64,000 nucleotides of DNA. Origin: Silvibacterium acidisoli. Lineage in GTDB: Bacteria > Acidobacteriota > Terriglobia > Terriglobales > Acidobacteriaceae. The notes under the pieces are model-generated. The model made no database searches, was not told where the DNA came from, and worked only from the letters and a program-made list of their open reading frames with translations. Positions 58,330 through 64,000 of the stretch are shown here, one piece after another. The stretch covers positions 1,860,001 to 1,924,000 of the forward strand of contig CP085323.1 of assembly GCA_022870745.1 (NCBI GenBank), in the 5' to 3' direction. Position 1 is the stretch's first letter; every line of letters starts with the position of its first letter. The position numbers were made by a program, and so were the translations under genes.

Positions 58330-60786
58330 GTGCGGACACTCCTTCAGGATTTGCGCTATGCCCTGCGCCAGCTGCTCAAGGCGCCCGGATTCACTCTCAC
58401 GGCCGTTGCCACCCTGGCTCTCGGCATCGGAGCGACCACGGCCATCTTCACGCTGGTCTACGATGTTCTGCTGCGGCCGTTGCCCTACGCGCAGGCAGAT
58501 CGGCTGGTTGTGATGGAAGAGCAGGTCGCCGAGTTTCGCGACATGTATCCGAAGCTGCCAATGAATGCGAACCACTTCATGACCTGGCAGCGCGAGAGCC
58601 GCACTATCGAATCGATGGCTCTCATGCAGGAGGACTCGATGCCGATGGGCATCGGCACGCATCCGCAACAGGTCGATGTGATGATGGCGACCAGCGGCAT
58701 TTTTCCGGTGCTGCGCGTCACCCCGAAGCTGGGTCGCGCCTTCACAACACAGGAATCCGAATCGGGCCACCAGTTTGTCGCGATCCTGATGGATAGCCTC
58801 TGGCGGCAGCAGTTCAGAGCCGATCCCAAAGTCGTAGGCAGAAAAGTCACACTCAACGGATATCCCTACACCATCATCGGCGTGATGCCGTCATCCTTCC
58901 ATCTGCCGGCAGCGCAGACGATCGCTGGCGCGGACATGCATCGTGCCGGTCCCGTCGAAGCGCTGGTGCCTCTGGCCCTCTCCGAGGACAGGCTCAGCGA
59001 AGTGAATGGAGACTTCGATTACTTCGGACTGGCAAGGCTGAAAGCAGGTGTTTCCGGTTCCGAAACAAGCGCGGAGATCAATGCGTTGCAACAGCGCATC
59101 GCAGACAATCTCCCGGCAGACGCGAAGAGCCATCTCGCGGCCGTCATCACGCCCTTCCAGGCTGTGCTCGTTGGCAACAACCGCACTCCGCTGCTGATTC
59201 TTCTGTACGCGGTCGCGGGCCTGCTCCTGGTGGGCTGCGCTAATATCGCCAACCTGCTACTTTCACGCGCAGTGGGCCGCAGGCAGCAGGTGGCCATTGC
59301 CGCTGCGCTGGGCGCAAGCAGGCTTGAAATGCTGCGCATGTCCCTGCGCGAAACAGCCGTACTGGCCGCGGCGGGCGGAGCACTCGGCATCCTGCTGGCC
59401 TCTGCGCTGGTGCCCGTTATGCAGCAATTTCTGCCTGCGGAGCTGAACTTTCGCGGATCGCTGCATCTTGACCTTGCAGGCGCAGGCTGTGCGCTGATGC
59501 TCTCTGTTGCAGCAACACTGGTAGCAGGCGCTGCCCCGGCGTGGTTCGCTTCGCGCACTGCCCCACAGGAGGTGTTGCACAGCGAGTCGCGACTGGCGAG
59601 CGAATCGCGAAGCAGCAAGCGCCTGCGCCGCGCGCTGGTTGCAATTGAAGTTGCAGTGAGCGTCGCGCTGGTGTTGATGACCGGGTTGCTGACCACCAGC
59701 CTGACGCGCATGATGAAGACCAACCGGGGCTTCGATGCCGAACGCACGCTGGCCGTCGAGCTCGATCTGCCTCAGAATCAGTACGAGTACCAGAAGTCGC
59801 GCATCCCTTTTTACACGCAGATGCTTGAGCGGTTACAAGCTCTGCCGGGCGTGGACCACGCGGCCATCGTCAGCCAGATTCCGCTGGCGGGAGACCAGTG
59901 GATCGACGGAGCGCGCATCGACGGTGACGCACGGCCGGCGATGCAGGTGCCAATGGAACATTTCCGCTGGATCAGTCCGGATTATTTTCGCGCCATCCAT
60001 CTGCCGCTGGTACGCGGCCGCTTCCTGACGGCGAGCGACCAGGGCAAAAACTACGCCCTGGTTTCCGATCTCACCGCGAAAGCGTTGTGGCCAGGCAAGG
60101 ATGCCATCGGGAAGCAGTTTCATCGCGCGGGCATGAGCGAAGGACCACCGTTTACCGTCATCGGCGTCGTCGGCGATGCACGCACCATCTCGCTGGCAAA
60201 GCCGGACCCGATGATGGTCTACATGCCGTACTGGTATCGCAGTGACGCTTCGGCAGGGCTGATTGTGAACACGCGGCAGGATCCGGCACAGATGGCCGAT
60301 GCCATTCGCAAGGCCATCTGGAGCCTCAATCCCGAGGTTTCGATTCCCAACGTGCGCTCGTTAGGCGGCATTGTCGAGGACTCCATCGCCAACCGCCGCT
60401 TCGAGATGAACCTGCTGTTACTTTTCGCGGTGAGCGCGCTGCTGCTGGCCAGCCTCGGCGTATACGGCGTGGCGACATACTCTGTTGTGCAGCGGCAGAA
60501 GGAGATCGGCCTGCGGCTGGCGCTGGGCGCGCAAAAAGGAAATATATATCGCTTGGTCCTGCGTGATGGATTAATGCCTGTGGTCGCAGGCGTCATCGCC
60601 GGGGCGGCAATCGCGATGGGCGGCGCCCACCTGCTGCGCAGCATGTTGTACGAGGTCAGCCCATACAATCCTGTGCTTGCAGGGTCAGCAATCGGAGTGC
60701 TTGTCGGTGCGGGCGTCGCGGCCTGCCTGCTGCCCGCAAAGAGAGCGGCGGAAGTCGATCCCATGCAGGCTCTTAAAGCCGAGTAA
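58330..60786 (+). CDS. ADOP-type FtsX/MacB-like permease, third copy
   Basis: 818 residues from a GTG start. No N-terminal prefix domain: it begins [23 protein letters not shown] and reaches the first membrane span by about residue 22-45 ([19 protein letters not shown]). Then a MacB-like periplasmic domain, FtsX unit ([19 protein letters not shown]), a second periplasmic-FtsX half ([20 protein letters not shown]) and the terminal [15 protein letters not shown]. No PadR gene or PadR-type operator is visible upstream, unlike the copies at 9-14.7 kb. Substrate unknown. Confidence 0.87.
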   Translation: MRTLLQDLRYALRQLLKAPGFTLTAVATLALGIGATTAIFTLVYDVLLRPLPYAQADRLVVMEEQVAEFRDMYPKLPMNANHFMTWQRESRTIESMALMQEDSMPMGIGTHPQQVDVMMATSGIFPVLRVTPKLGRAFTTQESESGHQFVAILMDSLWRQQFRADPKVVGRKVTLNGYPYTIIGVMPSSFHLPAAQTIAGADMHRAGPVEALVPLALSEDRLSEVNGDFDYFGLARLKAGVSGSETSAEINALQQRIADNLPADAKSHLAAVITPFQAVLVGNNRTPLLILLYAVAGLLLVGCANIANLLLSRAVGRRQQVAIAAALGASRLEMLRMSLRETAVLAAAGGALGILLASALVPVMQQFLPAELNFRGSLHLDLAGAGCALMLSVAATLVAGAAPAWFASRTAPQEVLHSESRLASESRSSKRLRRALVAIEVAVSVALVLMTGLLTTSLTRMMKTNRGFDAERTLAVELDLPQNQYEYQKSRIPFYTQMLERLQALPGVDHAAIVSQIPLAGDQWIDGARIDGDARPAMQVPMEHFRWISPDYFRAIHLPLVRGRFLTASDQGKNYALVSDLTAKALWPGKDAIGKQFHRAGMSEGPPFTVIGVVGDARTISLAKPDPMMVYMPYWYRSDASAGLIVNTRQDPAQMADAIRKAIWSLNPEVSIPNVRSLGGIVEDSIANRRFEMNLLLLFAVSALLLASLGVYGVATYSVVQRQKEIGLRLALGAQKGNIYRLVLRDGLMPVVAGVIAGAAIAMGGAHLLRSMLYEVSPYNPVLAGSAIGVLVGAGVAACLLPAKRAAEVDPMQALKAE

Positions 60787-60894
60787 GCCACTGATCTGCC
60801 GCCGGTTCCGAAATGCGCCTCGGTGTCCCTTTCTGGACCAGCGAGGCGCATTTCACGAGCTTTCTTCTTGATTCCCACCTCGCGAAGCCGGAAC

Positions 60895-61356
60895 ATGGAA
60901 ACAGCCATGACCGACAACGTTCTCCAGACTCTTCAGCGGCTCGTACAGGATGTCATCGCGCCCGACGTGCGCGAACTGAAGGTGCGCCTGACCAGCTTTG
61001 AGAAGCTGGTGGACGAGCGCTTTGCCTCGATGTCCAAAGAGATGGACACCCGCTTTTCCTCAATGTCAGAGAACATGGACACCCGCTTTGCCTCGATGTC
61101 CAAAGAGATGGACACCAGGTTTTCCTCGATGTCAAAGAGCATGGACACCCGCTTTGCGGCCATGGAAGACCGGCTGGATGCCCAGGCAAGGCAGAATGCA
61201 GCGCAGTTTGAAGCAATTCATGCGCAGTTTCAGGTTGTCTTGAGCGCGATCTCCGAATCCCGCGCCCAGGCCGATCTCGCCGGCATGCGCGAGATCGCGC
61301 AATTGCGAGAACGTGTTGCCGTAATCGAGTCCCGCCTGCCCGCGAAGGCCAGTTAG
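60895..61356 (+). CDS. coiled-coil protein with 11-residue repeats
   Basis: 153 residues from ATG 60895 (ATG 60907 also possible). After an N-terminal helix (MTDNVLQTLQRLVQDVIAPD) come four near-identical 11-residue repeats of the type RFxSMSKEMDT between about residues 43 and 86, then RFAAMEDRLDAQARQ and a further helix ending LRERVAVIESRLP. Eleven-residue periodicity favours a right-handed coiled coil. No membrane span. The repeats are mirrored in the DNA as 33-base units. Function unknown; it could be a structural or regulatory oligomer. Confidence 0.65.
   Translation: METAMTDNVLQTLQRLVQDVIAPDVRELKVRLTSFEKLVDERFASMSKEMDTRFSSMSENMDTRFASMSKEMDTRFSSMSKSMDTRFAAMEDRLDAQARQNAAQFEAIHAQFQVVLSAISESRAQADLAGMREIAQLRERVAVIESRLPAKAS
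61018..61160 (+). repeat. 33-bp tandem repeats encoding hendecads
   Basis: About four tandem 33-base units, each containing ATGGACACCCGCTTTGCCTC or the variant TTTTCCTCAATG. Units 1 and 3 and units 2 and 4 are most alike, so the array grew as a 66-base pair. Confidence 0.7.
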
Positions 61357-61379
61357 TCCTAGCCGTCATCGCTCCGTAA

Positions 61380-61385
61380 TAAAAT
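61380..61385 (+). promoter_or_regulatory. -10 box (TAAAAT) of purE; probable leaderless transcript
   Basis: TAAAAT ends 6 bases before the purE ATG at 61392; no Shine-Dalgarno sequence is present. Confidence 0.5.
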
Positions 61386-61391
61386 TCCCTT

Positions 61392-61928
61392 ATGGCGAAA
61401 GTTAAAAGCAGCAAGCGTGCGGCCGCAGCCGCTACGCCCGCCCGTGCCGCCTTGGTTGGCGTGGTTATGGGCAGCAAGAGCGACTATGAAGTCCTGGCTC
61501 CTGCCATCGAGATTCTCAAGGAATTTGGAATTCCTCACGAGGCGCGTGTCGTCTCGGCTCACCGCACGCCTGACTGGCTCTTCGAGTACGCCGAAAAGGC
61601 GGAAGAACGCGGCCTGCGTGTGATCATCGCCGGCGCTGGGGGCGCCGCGCACCTGCCTGGCATGCTGGCTGCGAAGACCCTCGTCCCGGTGTTGGGCGTG
61701 CCGGTTCCCGCGACCATGCTCAACGGCATCGACTCCCTGCTCTCGATCGTGCAGATGCCCAAGGGTGTTCCCGTCGGCACCCTCGCCATCGGCAAGCCCG
61801 GCGCAGCAAATGCCGCCCTCTTCGCCGCGGAAATCCTCGCCACCACCGACCCCGATCTGCGCAACCGCCTGCGAGCCTGGCGCGAGGATCGCAGCAAGGA
61901 AGTCCTGGGCCAGGAGCTGCCGCAGTGA
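61392..61928 (+). CDS. purE: N5-carboxyaminoimidazole ribonucleotide mutase PurE
   Basis: Converts N5-CAIR to CAIR in purine synthesis. 178 residues; a Lys/Ala-rich N-terminal extension of about 20 residues precedes the core. Motifs: [13 protein letters not shown] (phosphate/ribose site), [15 protein letters not shown] (catalytic SAHR), [44 protein letters not shown] and [16 protein letters not shown]. These identify the bacterial class I mutase, which works with PurK. Its stop overlaps the purK start by four bases (GTGA). Confidence 0.96.
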   Translation: MAKVKSSKRAAAAATPARAALVGVVMGSKSDYEVLAPAIEILKEFGIPHEARVVSAHRTPDWLFEYAEKAEERGLRVIIAGAGGAAHLPGMLAAKTLVPVLGVPVPATMLNGIDSLLSIVQMPKGVPVGTLAIGKPGAANAALFAAEILATTDPDLRNRLRAWREDRSKEVLGQELPQ

Positions 61929-63100
61929 CCGAGACTAAAAACGAGAACGCCCAACCTGTGCTGCTTCCCGGTTCCACCATCGGCATTCTCGGCGGCGGAC
62001 AACTCGGCCGCATGGTCGCCATGGCTGCCCGCTCGCTCGGCTATCGTGTGCAGGTGATGGATCCCGATCCATCCTGCCCGGCCCGCTTCGTGGTCGATGC
62101 CTGCTTCGAGGGCGGATGGAGCGATGCCCGCGTGGCCGCTGACCTGGCCCGCGGAAGCGACGTGGTCACGCTCGAGATCGAACAGGTTTCACTCTCCTGC
62201 CTGGACGCGGCCGCGAAATATGCTGCGGTGCGGCCTGGGCGCGAGCTGATGCGCATCGTGCAGGACCGCATCCTGCAAAAGAACTGGCTGGCCGAACACG
62301 GTTTCCCCCTGGGTGAGTACCGCGCGATCGAGACGGAAGCCGAGATGGTCGAAGCCGTCCCCGCCATCGGCGGCAAGTGCTTCATCAAGAGCGCGCGCGG
62401 CGGCTACGATGGCCGCAGCCAGGTAAAGATCGGTTTTGGCGACGCCACGACCGCGTCGGAAGCCTGGAAGCTGCTTGGTGAAAAGCCCTGCGTGGCGGAA
62501 CAGGCGCTCGATCTCGAAAAGGAAATCTCCGTCATGGTCGCCCGCACACCGGGAGGCGAGACGCGCAGCTTCCACTCGGCTCTGAACCATCATGAAAACC
62601 AGATCCTGGCCTGGAGCGTGATTCCGTCGTCCATTCCCGCCGACCTTGAAGCGAAGGCGCAGAAGATCGCCTGCGACATCGCGCAGCAGCTTGGCCTCGA
62701 AGGCCTGCTGGCCGTCGAAATGTTTGTCACCCGCGATGGACGCCTGCTGGTCAACGAGCTCGCACCGCGTCCGCACAACAGCTACCACGCCAGCGAACGC
62801 GCCTGCGTCACCAGCCAGTTCGAGCAGGCAGTACGCGCAGTCTGCAACCTGCCTTTGGGCGATGTTTCGGTCGTGCAGCCTGCGGCGATCGCCAACCTGC
62901 TTGGCGAGGTCTGGTTGAACGAAGATGGCACAGAGCGCGAGCCTCGCTTCGACCTTGCACTTGCGATCCCGGGCGTGCGCGTGCACCTTTACGAGAAGCA
63001 CAACCCCCGCAAGGGCCGGAAGATGGGGCATCTTTCAGCAGTCGGCAATACGCCGGAAGAAGCAGTAGCTCGCGTACTCGAAGCGGAAAAGTTGCTTTAG
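61925..63100 (+). CDS. purK: 5-(carboxyamino)imidazole ribonucleotide synthase PurK
   Basis: ATP-grasp enzyme that carboxylates AIR with bicarbonate. 391 residues from a GTG inside the purE stop. N-terminal domain: [32 protein letters not shown] (E-x-E/N region); ATP-grasp: [19 protein letters not shown] (glycine-rich lid), [53 protein letters not shown] (metal and substrate residues), and the C-terminal [22 protein letters not shown]. All family blocks are intact. Followed by a strong terminator. Confidence 0.96.
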   Translation: MTETKNENAQPVLLPGSTIGILGGGQLGRMVAMAARSLGYRVQVMDPDPSCPARFVVDACFEGGWSDARVAADLARGSDVVTLEIEQVSLSCLDAAAKYAAVRPGRELMRIVQDRILQKNWLAEHGFPLGEYRAIETEAEMVEAVPAIGGKCFIKSARGGYDGRSQVKIGFGDATTASEAWKLLGEKPCVAEQALDLEKEISVMVARTPGGETRSFHSALNHHENQILAWSVIPSSIPADLEAKAQKIACDIAQQLGLEGLLAVEMFVTRDGRLLVNELAPRPHNSYHASERACVTSQFEQAVRAVCNLPLGDVSVVQPAAIANLLGEVWLNEDGTEREPRFDLALAIPGVRVHLYEKHNPRKGRKMGHLSAVGNTPEEAVARVLEAEKLL

Positions 63101-63150
63101 AAACAGCGGTCAGCGCGTCCGATGGACGCCGACAGTTAGGGGTTTATTCA

Positions 63151-63184
63151 GCAAAAGGGGATGGCTTCCGCCATCCCCTTTTGC
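63151..63184. terminator. bidirectional intrinsic terminator between purK and the fourth ADOP gene
   Basis: Perfect 15-bp stem GCAAAAGGGGATGGC / GCCATCCCCTTTTGC around loop TTCC, with a T-run on each strand. It separates two convergent genes. Confidence 0.85.
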
Positions 63185-63193
63185 CTGCTGCGC

Positions 63194-64000
63194 CTACTCC
63201 GTCCTCAGAGCTTCCATCGGTTCAACCGACGCCGCCCGTTGCATGGGCAGGACCGCTGCCAGCAGCCCTGCGGCACCAAGAGTCAGCACCAGCAGCGCCA
63301 GCAGACCCGCCTGCTGGGCGAAATGGATCACCGCGACCGAGGCAATCAGCTTCTGCGCCGCCATCGTCAGACCCATTCCGCAGACGATGCCGACCGCCAG
63401 CAGAACCGCGACGCGGCGCAGTATCAGGGCGAAGACGCCGCTCCGGGTCGATCCGAGCGCCATGCGGATACCGATGTTCCGCGTTCCCATCTCCACTTCG
63501 TGGCTGATCAACCCATAGAGACCGACGACCGCGAGCAGCAGGGCAAGTCCGGCGAAGATGCCGAAGAGCCAGCTCTCCATCCGCTGCATGACCAATTGAT
63601 CGGCAACCACCTCGCCCATCGTCTCGGGCGCACGGAAAGGCAGCGTCGGATCGACTTCGTGGAAGACCTCCCGCAGCGCCGGAATCACCGCCTTTGGATC
63701 TCCCGCGGTCCGCACCATGAGGCTGGTGTGCATCATCAGAGCGCTGAACTCGGCAGGCACCTGCGTGTAGAGCTGGTCCATCTCAGGCATTGCCGGCTGC
63801 ATCAGGTCCTGGCGAACGCCTGTGACCTCGCCCACGATCTGTGTTTTCTCGTCGGCTTTATCGCTGTCGTCGATATGCTGCCCGGCAGGATTCATGCCGG
63901 CAGGCATGAATCTCTTCGCAAAGGCATCGTTGACGATCATCTTCGCCGATTTGTCGGTGGAGTGATCGAGGCCGGGCGAAAGCATGCGTCCCTGGATCAG
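63194..64000 (-). CDS. ADOP-type FtsX/MacB-like permease, fourth copy, C-terminal part (runs off right edge)
   Basis: 269 codons in frame to the window edge; the N-terminal part is outside. Visible: the end of the second MacB-like periplasmic domain (MIVNDAFAKRFMPAGMNPAGQHI, TQIVGEVTGVRQDL), then the FtsX unit with RMESWLFGIFAGLALLLAVVG, ISHEVEMGTRNIGIRMALGS and the terminal QRAASVEPMEALRTE. The same ending as the ADOP permeases at 9-14.7 and 58-61 kb. Convergent with purK. Whether a PadR partner exists lies beyond the window. Confidence 0.85.
   Translation of the reverse strand: MIQGRMLSPGLDHSTDKSAKMIVNDAFAKRFMPAGMNPAGQHIDDSDKADEKTQIVGEVTGVRQDLMQPAMPEMDQLYTQVPAEFSALMMHTSLMVRTAGDPKAVIPALREVFHEVDPTLPFRAPETMGEVVADQLVMQRMESWLFGIFAGLALLLAVVGLYGLISHEVEMGTRNIGIRMALGSTRSGVFALILRRVAVLLAVGIVCGMGLTMAAQKLIASVAVIHFAQQAGLLALLVLTLGAAGLLAAVLPMQRAASVEPMEALRTE

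Noticed and set aside
61018-61160. Regular repeats that might suggest a CRISPR array
   Set aside because: The units are contiguous, lie in frame inside a coding region and encode an 11-residue protein repeat; there are no unique spacers.

Overview
The window is a high-GC (about 60 percent by eye) bacterial chromosome segment that most resembles an acidobacterium of the class Terriglobia. This is an inference from gene families: four large FtsX/MacB-type permeases of the acidobacterial duplicated orphan permease (ADOP) kind, one of them with a PadR regulator; a TIGR03436-like acidobacterial VWFA protein; and housekeeping genes lying singly among secreted and membrane proteins of unknown function. 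No plasmid or phage backbone is visible, and I saw no tRNA, rRNA or CRISPR array. Layout, left to right. 1-5.7 kb: 5'-truncated-at-edge miaA, a tiny membrane ORF and a TonB-family gene in one overlapping minus-strand operon; a MogA/MoaB-DedA pair; a secreted protein; a DUF6580-like membrane protein; a YdjM-like membrane hydrolase. 5.7-14.7 kb: ligA, a VWFA protein, then two ADOP permeases and a PadR repressor whose promoters carry the same inverted repeat. 14.8-19 kb: lgt-like gene, esterase and rluD in an overlapping operon; a coiled-coil gene and zapA, followed by a strong 6S RNA candidate with its own promoter. 19-23 kb: pheS and pheT separated by a membrane-protein gene. 23.6-30.8 kb: RelE/ParE toxin pair, TetR/MFS and TetR/aldo-keto reductase divergent pairs, gamma-carbonic anhydrase, hemL. 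30.8-37.5 kb: polysaccharide deacetylase, proline-rich exported protein, deoxynucleoside kinase, O-methyltransferase, hisS, and a complete REP/RAYT transposon-like element. 37.6-44.5 kb: SDR/LysR pair, RES-Xre toxin-antitoxin pair, tspO, secreted beta-helix glycoside hydrolase, amidohydrolase. 44.7-48.7 kb: aspS, then a lower-GC two-gene island encoding an SMC-like/DUF3696-like ATPase and a PIN-like nuclease, the best candidate for a little-described (probably defence) system. 48.8-58 kb: a frameshifted Tat protein, a dehydrogenase, and two copies of a module in which a PAS-only protein is divergent from a dienelactone-hydrolase family gene; M24 peptidase, GAF/fRMsr protein, winged-helix protein, PRISE-type reductase. 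58-64 kb: ADOP permease, hendecad-repeat coiled-coil protein, purE-purK, and the C-terminal part of a fourth ADOP permease running off the right edge. A recurring feature is a -10 box placed 4-7 bases before the start codon (mog, ligA, carbonic anhydrase, hemL, hisS, purE, padR), suggesting frequent leaderless mRNAs. REP-like palindromes and a GTCATCCCGAACG-type repeat are scattered between genes.
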